From IMG/VR virus record IMGVR_UViG_3300022591_000051, positions 1 to 28,618 of that record: a DNA stretch of 28,618 bases. One strand, 5' to 3'. Below are positions 22,823 through 28,618 of this stretch, piece by piece. Origin of the DNA: a virus. Position numbers and translations under genes: made by a program. Position 1 is the first letter of the stretch. The number at the start of each line of letters is the position of its first letter. Under the pieces are notes generated by a model. It worked only from the letters and a program-made list of their open reading frames with translations, was not told where the DNA came from and made no database searches.

Positions 22823-23451
22823 TAAGCCCCCATCACTTGACACGCATGCTGGAAACGTGCTGTGCGATCGTCTAACCCTAATGTTCCACCGTTAATAACT
22901 TTAGTCATATGAACTAAGTCGCCGGCATCGGCTACAGCATTTAGGTTGTTATTTTCCCAGAACCAGCAAGCTGATTGAATAGCACCTTCAAAAGTTGCTA
23001 AGAAGTCTGGAACTTCTTCTACAGGAGTATCAATACTTTGAGCAAATGCAGTGTAGTTTGCCTTGCCAGTCAACTGAATAAGTCCACGACCACAGTAACG
23101 GAATCCATCGCCACTAGCTTCGTCACCGTTGCCCATACGACTAGCGTAGGCCCGATTAGCAATAGCTTCTGGATTATGCGCATATTGAGCCGCTACATCT
23201 GGTGGAAACTTGCTTGGCCATACCTTGCTTAATGTTTCAGCACGATAGTTTAAGTTTTCTGTTAGGGCACGATAGCCACCTGACTCGTGTGCTGTTTGGG
23301 CTAAGAAAGCCGCAACACGTGGGATGGTTGAAATATCATAATCAGGTAAAATTTTACATAGTGCTTCATACCAATGATCTACATAAGGATTACCTTGTAG
23401 AATTTGTGCTAACTGATCTTGCGTAAAATTAAAATTAAATGGTGTTGCCAT
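22822..23451 (-). CDS. GH19 chitinase-like endolysin
   Basis: A 209-residue protein with the GH19 lysozyme pattern: AAFLAQTAHESGGY (catalytic acid E56), second acid E65 (TENLNY), RYCGRGLIQLTGKANY and a Trp-rich C-terminal half (AIQSACWFWENN; VIKNGG-like VINGGTLGLDDR). It cuts peptidoglycan. There is no signal peptide, so release needs a holin, and candidate holin proteins lie downstream in the same transcript. RBS AAAGGA. TAATG overlap with the next gene. Confidence 0.92.
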   Translation of the reverse strand: MATPFNFNFTQDQLAQILQGNPYVDHWYEALCKILPDYDISTIPRVAAFLAQTAHESGGYRALTENLNYRAETLSKVWPSKFPPDVAAQYAHNPEAIANRAYASRMGNGDEASGDGFRYCGRGLIQLTGKANYTAFAQSIDTPVEEVPDFLATFEGAIQSACWFWENNNLNAVADAGDLVHMTKVINGGTLGLDDRTARFQHACQVMGA

Positions 23452-23461
23452 TCTGTGTCCT

Positions 23462-24205
23462 TTATATTAGTTTAATAACTGCGGCTTCGTTGCCTTTACG
23501 AACAATAAATTGTCCGTCTATCTTGTGTATCTCATAGTTACCTAAATATTTGGTAAGGAATACTGTTTCCGATGCAGATGATTCATCAACCTGAACACCA
23601 CCTTTAACAAAATTCTTAACGTCGTCGTAACTGCCAATACACACTAAATTTATTTTTAAACTTTCACCAAACGCTTTCTTAAAAGTAACATTCATGCTTT
23701 CGTCAATGTCAATGCTATCAACAGCACCTTCGCTAAAGAAATCGCCGACTTCTTTATGTTTAGATTCGTTTAATGTTGCGTCATACGCATCCGGAGTAAG
23801 CGGAATACTTTCTGAAAGTGATTGTTCGGTAAAATCACGGCTTTCAATATCTTTATAAAAACGGAATCTCCAATCTGTGTGATCGGTTAACAAGCTGATG
23901 CCATCTAATAGATTTCTAATTTGTCCTGGTAACTGCTTACTGCGTTCCATTTCTACAAATACTGAATACTTGCCATCACGTTCTTCGCCTGAGCTAATGT
24001 CAGCATCTAAAACAAAAGGATAACCCTTTTCAATAAACTCCATCATATCAATAGCTGGGAATTTATCTTTAACACGGAATCGTAATACAGCAACATCGCG
24101 ATCCATACCCATTTTACTAGTGTATTGATCAACAGTAAAAATACTTTCTACGCAATCCTTTAGATCGCCTTTACGTAGACCTTCGAATAATTTATTGGCC
24201 GGCAC
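23462..24205 (-). CDS. Conserved-looking T4-type phage protein, unknown
   Basis: A 247-residue protein. I set the start at GTG 24205 (MPANKLFEGLRKGDL), since GGAG lies seven bases upstream and the stop of the previous gene overlaps it; an ATG at 24310 would add 35 residues that lie within the upstream gene and look unnatural. Blocks such as TVDQYTSKMGMDRDVAVLRF, MMEFIEKGYPFVLDADIS and KYSVFVEMERSKQLPGQI resemble a protein I associate with aquatic T4-like phages. The C-terminal 80 residues look like a small separate beta domain. No enzymatic motif. Function unknown. Confidence 0.75.
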   Translation of the reverse strand: MPANKLFEGLRKGDLKDCVESIFTVDQYTSKMGMDRDVAVLRFRVKDKFPAIDMMEFIEKGYPFVLDADISSGEERDGKYSVFVEMERSKQLPGQIRNLLDGISLLTDHTDWRFRFYKDIESRDFTEQSLSESIPLTPDAYDATLNESKHKEVGDFFSEGAVDSIDIDESMNVTFKKAFGESLKINLVCIGSYDDVKNFVKGGVQVDESSASETVFLTKYLGNYEIHKIDGQFIVRKGNEAAVIKLI

Positions 24206-24743
24206 TTGGTTGCTCCACTGTTGTTTGTTCTGGTTGGTTAGGCATTGTTTCGTTGCCAGCCTCTTCAGTGGACATTGTGTCATGCTGAAGTTGTTGCATG
24301 CTATCCGCATACTTCATATTGTCTTTTAATTCTTTACCTGTAAAGATATCCTGCATCAATTTCTTAGGCATTGTAATTTCTACAGTCCAAATAGGATGTG
24401 GATCGATCTTGCCTTTCTTTGTACCAGGGCGGAAGTCGCTTGGCTTATATACTTTACGTGGAACTAATACATAACTCTTTTGATACTTAACCTTACAACC
24501 GTAATCAAGTAGACGCTCACCGCCTTCTGGATTAGGCATGTCAGCATACGGCCACATGAATTTACAAGTTACATAGTAACGTGTTACATTTGGTCCAGCA
24601 AGCAACTCTCCATTTTCCCAGTTATCAAATACATAAAGGTCGAGCTCATCTAAGGCTCTTTCAAAATCTTTAAGGATCTGAAAACTAGTATCGTCTGAGG
24701 ATAGTGATTGGATGTTTTTAATAATGTCTACGATATCATGCAT
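24192..24743 (-). CDS. Conserved-looking T4-type phage protein, unknown
   Basis: A 183-residue protein. ATG 24743 (MHDIVDIIKNIQSL) is preferred to a TTG at 24755. The centre carries LDLYVFDNWENGELLAGP, YYVTCKFMWPYADMPNPEGG, LLDYGCKVKYQK and HPIWTVEITMPKKLMQDIF, a pattern I associate with a protein recurring in T4-like phages of aquatic hosts. The last 35 residues are Gln/Thr/Glu-rich and disordered. A candidate late promoter lies 21 bases ahead. It is the first gene of the minus-strand block left of phoH. Function unknown; structural or DNA-associated role possible. Confidence 0.75.
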   Translation of the reverse strand: MHDIVDIIKNIQSLSSDDTSFQILKDFERALDELDLYVFDNWENGELLAGPNVTRYYVTCKFMWPYADMPNPEGGERLLDYGCKVKYQKSYVLVPRKVYKPSDFRPGTKKGKIDPHPIWTVEITMPKKLMQDIFTGKELKDNMKYADSMQQLQHDTMSTEEAGNETMPNQPEQTTVEQPSAGQ

Positions 24744-24764
24744 AAGGGTTCTCAAGTATGTAGA

Positions 24765-24772
24765 TATTTATG
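24765..24772 (-). promoter_or_regulatory. Candidate late promoter CATAAATA
   Basis: The minus strand reads CATAAATA, one base from T4 late TATAAATA, 21 bases before the ATG of the 183-aa gene. It is in the non-coding gap between the divergent blocks, where no sigma-70 promoter is seen for the minus-strand genes, which makes it the best late-promoter candidate in the window. Confidence 0.45.
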
Positions 24773-24790
24773 CTCGTTTTGCTCTATCCA

Positions 24791-24818
24791 AAAAAACCCT
24801 GTTTCCACCCGGTTTTTT
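24791..24818. terminator. Symmetric A/T-stem hairpin in the divergent gap
   Basis: AAAAAACC (24791-24798) and GGTTTTTT (24811-24818) form an 8-bp stem with a 12-base loop. It reads as a terminator on both strands. No plus-strand gene lies upstream of it, so its likely use is to stop minus-strand transcripts that read through phoH in antisense from the clamp-loader operon. Confidence 0.5.
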
Positions 24819-24848
24819 CAATATGGTGTAAATATCTTTGCAGGTCTC

Positions 24849-24866
24849 CTAACTAACGGAGGTTAG
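24849..24866 (+). promoter_or_regulatory. Small hairpin with the phoH ribosome-binding site in its loop
   Basis: CTAAC (24849-24853) and GTTAG (24862-24866) flank the 8-base loop TAACGGAG, which carries most of the GGAGG of phoH. An alternative pairing is CTCC (24846-24849) with GGAG (24858-24861), which would hide it. Either could tune translation from the TTG start. No clear sigma-70 promoter is seen for phoH in this gap. Confidence 0.4.
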
Positions 24867-24868
24867 AT

Positions 24869-25618
24869 TTGTCAAGAAATAACGCAAAAAGACGCAGTCA
24901 GCCGCAAGGGCAACGTCAAAACGACAGTCAAAACTTAATAGAAATAAACACTTATTTCAAAAAGAAACAGCAAGTCCACATAGTTCCACGGAATACATCA
25001 CAGGAACGCTATCTCGAACTACTAAAGAACCCTAAAAAGTATATAGTTTTCGCCATTGGCCCAGCGGGTACAGGCAAGACAATGCTAGGTGTTCAAATGG
25101 CCATCAAACAATTAAAAGAGGGGGTGATTGATAAGATCGTAGTTACCCGGCCAGCAGTTAGCGTGGACGAAGAGCATGGCTTTTTACCCGGTACCCTAAA
25201 TCAAAAAATGGAACCCTGGACAAAGCCAATTATGGACGTATTCCAAGAATACTACCATACTAAACAAATAGCAGAGATGCTAGAAGAGGGAACAATAGAA
25301 ATATCACCGCTGGCATACATGCGCGGTCGTACATTCAAAAACGCATTTATTGTCGCAGATGAAATGCAGAATGCTACACCTAGCCAGATGAAGATGTTGC
25401 TCACCCGCTTAGGCGAGGGCAGTCGAATGGTGGTAACAGGGGATTTGAATCAAGCGGACCGTCCTAAAGAGAACGGCTTGCTACAATTTTGCGAATTATA
25501 CGGCCAAGGAGGTGATTATCGTATGATTGCGATGGCGAGGTTTGAGACAAAAGACATCGAGCGACACCCTGTAGTTAAAGAAGTACTATCAATTTACAAG
25601 GAGACTGATAGCGAATAA
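24869..25618 (+). CDS. phoH: PhoH-like ATPase
   Basis: A 249-residue protein, the only plus-strand gene in the window. Walker A GPAGTGKT (64-71), Walker B FIVADEMQN (160-168), and the PhoH signatures KIVVTRPAVSVDEEHGFLPG and VVTGDLNQADRP. It is a cytoplasmic P-loop ATPase, widespread in aquatic phages, of still uncertain role (RNA-linked or phosphate-stress-linked). The start is TTG 24869, with GGAGG six bases upstream; no in-frame ATG precedes the conserved core. The N-terminus is basic and polar (SRNNAKRRSQPQGQRQ). A strong terminator follows the stop. Confidence 0.96.
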   Translation: MSRNNAKRRSQPQGQRQNDSQNLIEINTYFKKKQQVHIVPRNTSQERYLELLKNPKKYIVFAIGPAGTGKTMLGVQMAIKQLKEGVIDKIVVTRPAVSVDEEHGFLPGTLNQKMEPWTKPIMDVFQEYYHTKQIAEMLEEGTIEISPLAYMRGRTFKNAFIVADEMQNATPSQMKMLLTRLGEGSRMVVTGDLNQADRPKENGLLQFCELYGQGGDYRMIAMARFETKDIERHPVVKEVLSIYKETDSE

Positions 25619-25640
25619 CCCCTAGAACTAATTCGTCAGA

Positions 25641-25688
25641 AACCGCATAAATCCTTTAGACCTGCACAGTCGGATTATGCGGTTTTTG
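25641..25688 (+). terminator. Intrinsic terminator after phoH
   Basis: AACCGCATAA (25641-25650) pairs with TTATGCGGTT (25675-25684), extended by ATCC/GGAT inside, followed by a T-run (25683-25687). It lies 22 bases after the phoH stop and directly before the end of the convergent clamp-loader gene. The minus-strand side lacks a long T-run, so it is mainly a plus-strand terminator. Confidence 0.85.
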
Positions 25689-25690
25689 TT

Positions 25691-26611
25691 TTATTGTAGT
25701 CTAGCTAGTTTTACAAGTGTTGCGGCTAAGTTAATTTCAGGATCAGCAATAATAGCATGATCACATAATCCTTGTTTAATAATTAGCAACGCACTATCTT
25801 TAGTTTCTTCGTCTTTACCGATTAAATCCAAGTTGTCATACAACCAGCGATAGATATCTTCCATCTCTTCTGGGCGAGCACTAGCACATACTAGCTTACG
25901 TGCTTCTTGAATTTTACCTTTCTTAAACAATTCAACCATTTCTAGTTTATAGTCAGCACCTTCAGCATCGCCTTGATTTGGACTTAGCAACTTGCCATCG
26001 TCGATATTTTGCTGTACTAGATTAATACACTTACGTAAGTCTGGATATGCAACCTTAACAAATGTATCAACAGTATCTAAATCAAACTCAATTTCTTCTG
26101 CTAGTAGTATGGTAGCAATACGAGCAGTAAACTCTGTTTGATCAACTTTCTCAACGTGGAATGTTTGACAACGACTATGAATCGCTGGCATAATCTTGTT
26201 AGGCAAGTTACAAGTAAGAATAAACCGTGCTGTTTCGTGATACTCTTCCATAACACCGCGAAGTGCCGCTTGCGCATTATGAGTTAAGTAATCAGCCTCA
26301 TCAAGCAATACTGCTTTAAACGGACCAAACGGAATCATACTAACAAATTTAGTAATCAAATCACGCACTTCTTCAACACCGTTAGTACGTGATGCGTTAA
26401 TTTCTAGGATGTCGTATTCTTCAATACCGATTTCATTCAACAGAATCTTTGCTAATGTAGTTTTGCCAATGCCTGGACTACCACTTAACAACAAATGGGG
26501 AATTGACTTTTCTTTAATCCACGTATTAATTTGTCTACGTTGATTCTCATCACGAAATACGTAACCGTCTACTGTATTTGGACGATACTTCTCTACCCAT
26601 AGTTCTTTCAT
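25691..26611 (-). CDS. 44: Clamp-loader ATPase, T4 gp44-like
   Basis: A 306-residue AAA+ protein of the RFC-small/gp44 type (T4 gp44 is about 320). KYRPNTVDGYVFRD at the N-terminus is the RFC box; Walker A GSPGIGKTT (44-52), Walker B LDEADYLT (103-110), sensor 1 ILTCN and SRC box (146-148). It opens the gp45 ring and loads it onto primed DNA. The small partner (gp62) is not seen here. Its start overlaps the stop of the 56-aa gene; converges with phoH. Confidence 0.95.
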   Translation of the reverse strand: MKELWVEKYRPNTVDGYVFRDENQRRQINTWIKEKSIPHLLLSGSPGIGKTTLAKILLNEIGIEEYDILEINASRTNGVEEVRDLITKFVSMIPFGPFKAVLLDEADYLTHNAQAALRGVMEEYHETARFILTCNLPNKIMPAIHSRCQTFHVEKVDQTEFTARIATILLAEEIEFDLDTVDTFVKVAYPDLRKCINLVQQNIDDGKLLSPNQGDAEGADYKLEMVELFKKGKIQEARKLVCASARPEEMEDIYRWLYDNLDLIGKDEETKDSALLIIKQGLCDHAIIADPEINLAATLVKLARLQ

Positions 26612-26778
26612 TCTTTATCCTTAGGTTCTTCGTTGTTTTCTTGTTTAACTACCGGTTCGTCCGGGATTTGTTTTCTTAAGTATAAAGGAACATACTTTCC
26701 AAAGATGGCTTCGTAATTTGCATCTGCTACTGCTTGTGGTACTAATGTCTTTCTACGGCGATCACCTTTACCTGCCAT
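26608..26778 (-). CDS. Small basic-to-acidic protein, unknown
   Basis: A 56-residue protein, MAGKGDRRRKTLVPQAVADANYEAIFGKYVPLYL then an acidic tail. The start at ATG 26778 overlaps the stop of the 55-aa membrane gene as TAATG, and a GGAG ribosome-binding site precedes it; the longer frame up to 26856 is the shadow of that gene. It overlaps the clamp-loader start. Perhaps a small replication accessory by position only. Confidence 0.75.
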   Translation of the reverse strand: MAGKGDRRRKTLVPQAVADANYEAIFGKYVPLYLRKQIPDEPVVKQENNEEPKDKE

Positions 26779-26945
26779 TATACTAACTCCTCTGCGATGC
26801 CTAGCACTTCGGCTAGAATAAGTAATGCGCCAGCGGCATACAACTGCCCTGCGCATAGAAGCAAGCCGGCAATGATGCGAACTCCGCTCTTAACAAGACT
26901 AACATAAAAATGTTTCTTGCTCGGATCTTTTGGTTGAATTTCCAT
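26778..26945 (-). CDS. Small membrane protein (55 aa)
   Basis: Read directly: MEIQPKDPSKKHFYVSLVKS, then a hydrophobic helix GVRIIAGLLLCAGQLYAAGALLILAE-like that continues to the end (residues 21-50). One or two short transmembrane segments are likely. It fits exactly between its neighbours with TAATG overlaps at both ends, which is strong support that it is real. It has its own nearby promoter (27008-27036). Function unknown. Confidence 0.75.
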   Translation of the reverse strand: MEIQPKDPSKKHFYVSLVKSGVRIIAGLLLCAGQLYAAGALLILAEVLGIAEELV

Positions 26946-27142
26946 TAATGTTTATGACCGCAGTCGCAGTCGTCCTTTGTAAAAATGTTTTTAATTGATT
27001 TGAGTACATTATAAAATCTTGACTTATAATTGTCAACAAGCACTTGATCTAGCAAGGCAGTATGTTGAGGGCATCTACCCTGCATGTAATCGCATGCTGG
27101 ACTATAGGGCTTATTACAAGTGTTACAGTTATTATTTTTCAT
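26945..27142 (-). CDS. Small cysteine-rich, zinc-ribbon-like protein
   Basis: A 65-residue protein with CNTCNKPYSPACDYMQGRCPQH at the N-terminus and DDCDCGHKH at the C-terminus: seven cysteines plus His, arranged as CxxC and C...C pairs, as in a zinc-binding fold. A similar small protein with a KPYSPACD-type core is one I associate with aquatic T4-like phages. The start overlaps the cytidylyltransferase gene by 11 bases with AAAGG ahead. A consensus promoter for downstream genes lies within the coding sequence. Function unknown. Confidence 0.75.
   Translation of the reverse strand: MKNNNCNTCNKPYSPACDYMQGRCPQHTALLDQVLVDNYKSRFYNVLKSIKNIFTKDDCDCGHKH
27008..27036 (-). promoter_or_regulatory. Perfect-consensus promoter inside the Cys-rich gene
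   Basis: Minus strand TTGACA (27036-27031), 17-base spacer, TATAAT (27013-27008). It lies within the coding region of the 65-aa protein and would start RNA near 27001, serving the 55-aa membrane gene, the 56-aa gene and the clamp loader. Full consensus match makes chance unlikely. Confidence 0.8.
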
Positions 27143-27617
27143 TGTTGCCTTTTAGAATTTTCTCTGTTTCTGCTATTACTACACGCTTTCGCAAACTACT
27201 CGAACTAAAGGAATGATCACGTCTATTAAAAATAATTTCAATATCACGCATATAACATTCTGCTCTACCAGTGAACTCTTGATTTTCGTATTCTACACCT
27301 AATATTCTAACATCAATAGGTAATGTTAACAATATGTCAATTAAATCTTGTTCTGTTTGGTAAACAACTACTTCGTCTACATAACGACAGGCGGCCAATT
27401 GAATTTGACGTTCTACAATACTTTGAACAGGCTTATTTTTAGTGTCTGGGCGGTCGATAGTTGGATCTGTTTGTAATCCGCATATTAGGTAATCGCAATG
27501 ATTTTTAACCTCAGCTAACATAGCAATATGTCCGGCGTGTAACATATCAAACGTACTAAAGGTAATGCCGATTCTTTTACCTTCTTCTTTTAACTTTCTA
27601 ATGTGGTTGAATATCAT
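27132..27617 (-). CDS. Cytidylyltransferase-like nucleotidyltransferase (TagD/RfaE family)
   Basis: A 161-residue protein of the HxGH superfamily: GITFSTFDMLHAGHIAML (HAGH ATP site), YLICGLQTDPTID (VGV.SD equivalent), KPVQSIVERQIQLAACRYVDEVV (the Lys/ERxxxL helix) and HSFSSSSLRKRV (ISTTxIxxR equivalent). It resembles glycerol-3-phosphate cytidylyltransferase and the ADP-heptose synthase domain; the substrate is unknown. A strong promoter ends only eight bases before the ATG, so the mRNA may be leaderless. A second member of this superfamily is fused to the sigma-4 protein at 13358-15022. Confidence 0.88.
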   Translation of the reverse strand: MIFNHIRKLKEEGKRIGITFSTFDMLHAGHIAMLAEVKNHCDYLICGLQTDPTIDRPDTKNKPVQSIVERQIQLAACRYVDEVVVYQTEQDLIDILLTLPIDVRILGVEYENQEFTGRAECYMRDIEIIFNRRDHSFSSSSLRKRVVIAETEKILKGNNEK

Positions 27618-27625
27618 ATACTGAT

Positions 27626-27655
27626 ATTATACAGGGAAGAACAGGGCTATGTCAA
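27626..27655 (-). promoter_or_regulatory. Sigma-70 promoter for the cytidylyltransferase gene
   Basis: Minus strand TTGACA (27655-27650), 18-base spacer, TATAAT (27631-27626). The -35 element lies in and beside the loop of the hairpin at 27641-27662. The ATG at 27617 is only eight bases beyond the -10, so RNA probably starts at or next to the start codon. Confidence 0.85.
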
Positions 27656-27662
27656 GCCCTGT
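27641..27662 (-). terminator. GC-rich hairpin after the 66-aa gene
   Basis: ACAGGGCT (minus, 27662-27655) pairs perfectly with AGCCCTGT (27648-27641) over a 6-base loop. It stands two bases after the stop of the 66-aa gene. The minus-strand tail is TTCTTCCC, a weak T-tract; the plus-strand side has a clean TTTTT. It works as a partial terminator between the co-chaperonin block and the next gene. Confidence 0.6.
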
Positions 27663-27664
27663 TT

Positions 27665-27865
27665 TTATTTGCGAGCGGCAATACGTGCGCTGATTTGTTC
27701 GAAACTTGAACGACTGCGTTGATCTTGTCTTTGTAAAAACTCGATAATTTGACTTAGTTGTTGTACTTGTTGAGATAATCTAGCAACTGTTTCTTCTAAA
27801 TGAACAATACGGTCAGCATCATCCTTAGGTCTAAACTCAAAGTCTTGATGTTTGTATTGTTCCAT
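27665..27865 (-). CDS. Small coiled-coil protein
   Basis: A 66-residue protein starting at ATG 27865 (MEQYKHQDFEFRPKDDA), four bases after the co-chaperonin stop. A longer upstream start at 27949 would lie wholly inside the co-chaperonin gene and is rejected. Residues 18-50 form a heptad helix (RIVHLEETVARLSQQVQQLSQIIEFL), a clear coiled coil; the end is basic. Function unknown. Confidence 0.7.
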   Translation of the reverse strand: MEQYKHQDFEFRPKDDADRIVHLEETVARLSQQVQQLSQIIEFLQRQDQRSRSSFEQISARIAARK

Positions 27866-27869
27866 TATA

Positions 27870-28250
27870 TTATCCAGGTATGTTAAAGTTGAAATTACCA
27901 CCAGCCGCGGCGGCAATACTACGCATAGTGCTGTCTGGCTTCTCTTCACTGATCAGCATCATACCTTTAAGGTCTGCCATGTGTACGTCAAACTCTTTAC
28001 CATCAGCGTCTTTGTAGTTAACGGCACGGGTCCAACGAGCATGTTCCATCATTACCCATTCGCCAACTTTAACATCTTGTTGATCAGGGCCTACAGCATA
28101 TATCTGCGCCCATCGAGGATGTACACCTTCGCCTTTACCATTATCGCTTTGTAATACTAATCCTGATGAAGTAACTTCCTCACCAAAATTCATATTATAA
28201 ATGAAAACCTTATCTCTAAGAGGTAAAATAGTACCAGTAACTGCCGCCAT
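27870..28250 (-). CDS. GroES/gp31-like co-chaperonin
   Basis: A 126-residue protein. ILPLRDKVFIYNMNFGEE is the GroES N-terminal strand, EVTSSGLVLQSDNGKGEG fits the mobile loop with the GroEL-docking hydrophobic tripeptide (LVL), and AQIYAVGPDQQDVKVGEWVMMEH the core barrel. Bacterial GroES has about 95 residues and T4 gp31 about 111, so this has extra sequence, chiefly a C-terminal tail (SIAAAAGGNFNFNIPG). It would cap host GroEL to fold phage proteins such as the capsid. TAATG overlap with the previous gene. Confidence 0.88.
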   Translation of the reverse strand: MAAVTGTILPLRDKVFIYNMNFGEEVTSSGLVLQSDNGKGEGVHPRWAQIYAVGPDQQDVKVGEWVMMEHARWTRAVNYKDADGKEFDVHMADLKGMMLISEEKPDSTMRSIAAAAGGNFNFNIPG

Positions 28251-28453
28251 TATTTGTTGCCTTCTTGATTGTCTTGGTAATATTGCGCTACGATTTCTTC
28301 GCGAGTGCGCACTACTTTTCCGCCTTGACCTAATTCATCGCCACGTGCGTTCATACGAACATTTCCAACTGCGGCAATCTTTTCATTCTTAGCTAGCATT
28401 TGGTCCATATCGACCTCTTTACCCTGCATTGTTTTGTAAACACGTTTATTCAT
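28250..28453 (-). CDS. Small conserved-looking phage protein, unknown
   Basis: A 67-residue protein, MNKRVYKTMQGKEVDMDQML, then KNEKIAAVGNVRMNARGDELGQGGKVV and a Gln/Asn-rich end. It has a strong AAGGAG ribosome-binding site. A similar layout (MNKRVYKTxxGKxVDM...NARGD) is one I associate with small proteins in T4-like phages. The RGD here is probably not functional. It sits between the polymerase III-like gene and the co-chaperonin, TAATG-coupled to the latter. Confidence 0.7.
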   Translation of the reverse strand: MNKRVYKTMQGKEVDMDQMLAKNEKIAAVGNVRMNARGDELGQGGKVVRTREEIVAQYYQDNQEGNK

Positions 28454-28463
28454 GTTATTCTCC

Positions 28464-28618
28464 TTATTTTAGAAATTCATGTATGTCTAATTCATATTTA
28501 ATACTATCAATTTTATGTACGCCTATTAGATATAAGCAGTAACTAGCAACTGAACTTCCTCTACCAACACCCCAAACTATGTTATTAGCTCGTAATGTAT
28601 CGACCAAGTATTTAAGAT
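28464..28618 (-). CDS. DNA polymerase III alpha-like protein, C-terminal fragment, cut by window edge
   Basis: An open frame enters from the right edge and ends at TAA 28464, giving 50 residues. Its core WGVGRGSSVASYCLYLIGVHKID followed by IKYELDIHEFL matches the conserved stretch of bacterial DnaE/PolC ([24 protein letters not shown]...LLFERFL). In DnaE this stretch begins the polymerase palm with catalytic Asp residues just after it; here the protein stops right there. So it is either a short alpha-like protein that lacks the palm, or a split/truncated gene. Only the tail can be seen. Confidence 0.65.
   Translation of the reverse strand, partial: LKYLVDTLRANNIVWGVGRGSSVASYCLYLIGVHKIDSIKYELDIHEFLK

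Noticed and set aside
24206-24310. ATG start at 24310 for the 247-aa gene
   Set aside because: It adds residues that overlap the upstream gene by over 100 bases; GTG 24205 has GGAG at the right distance.
26779-26856. N-terminal extension of the 56-aa gene (start at 26856)
   Set aside because: The extension lies in another frame of the 55-aa membrane gene and reads as Arg/Ser noise; ATG 26778 has a ribosome-binding site and TAATG overlap.
27866-27949. Upstream start at 27949 for the 66-aa coiled-coil gene
   Set aside because: The added residues come from another frame of the co-chaperonin gene; ATG 27865 directly follows its stop.

Overview
This A+T-rich window reads as part of the genome of a lytic T4-like (myovirus-type) tailed phage. 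Diagnostic genes are a family B DNA polymerase (gp43-like), a sliding clamp (gp45-like), a clamp-loader ATPase (gp44-like), a DsbA-like dsDNA-binding protein, PhoH and a GroES/gp31-like co-chaperonin. Several unnamed proteins are of types common in aquatic T4-like phages. The host is very probably Gram-negative: there are two lipobox proteins, one spanin-like, a GH19 endolysin, and promoters that match the TTGACA-N17-TATAAT consensus of a housekeeping sigma-70. I cannot name the host. Almost everything is on the minus strand, tightly packed with ATGA/TAATG overlaps; phoH is the only plus-strand gene.

Layout, read right to left in the direction of transcription. (a) 28618-25691: the end of a DNA polymerase III alpha-like gene, a small conserved protein, a GroES-like co-chaperonin, a small coiled-coil protein, a nucleotidyltransferase, small zinc-ribbon-like and membrane proteins, and the clamp loader. 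(b) 24869-25618: phoH on the plus strand, flanked by hairpins. (c) 24743-20156: two conserved phage proteins of unknown role, then a lysis region (endolysin, membrane/coiled-coil protein, o-spanin-like lipoprotein, second lipoprotein, small proteins, 3-TM holin-like protein with a glycine-rich tail, tiny secreted protein). (d) 20088-8176: a 12-kb operon starting with dnaJ, peptide deformylase and clpA, then probable virion proteins including a 554-aa fusion (nucleotidyltransferase plus sigma-70 region 4), a 973-aa sedolisin-type protease with Ig-like repeats, and a 5'-nucleotidase with a long disordered tail. (e) 8115-4766: dsbA, a membrane protein and the DNA polymerase. (f) 4711-1: sliding clamp, a coiled-coil protein, a tRNA-guanine-transglycosylase/DpdA-like enzyme, a conserved unknown, a QueD-like T-fold protein, a small basic protein and a glycosyltransferase cut by the window edge.

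The most unusual content is: a probable 7-deazaguanine DNA (or RNA) modification cassette co-transcribed with the sliding clamp; a complete sedolisin core with pro-domain but no signal peptide; an RpoD-like region 4 buried in a fusion protein of probable virion origin; and a proteostasis set (DnaJ, PDF, ClpA with a ClpP-docking tripeptide, GroES). At three boundaries a consensus promoter is nested in a hairpin/terminator, so that read-through transcripts and promoter-born transcripts should fold differently.

All family assignments come from reading motifs in the translated sequence. No database search was run.
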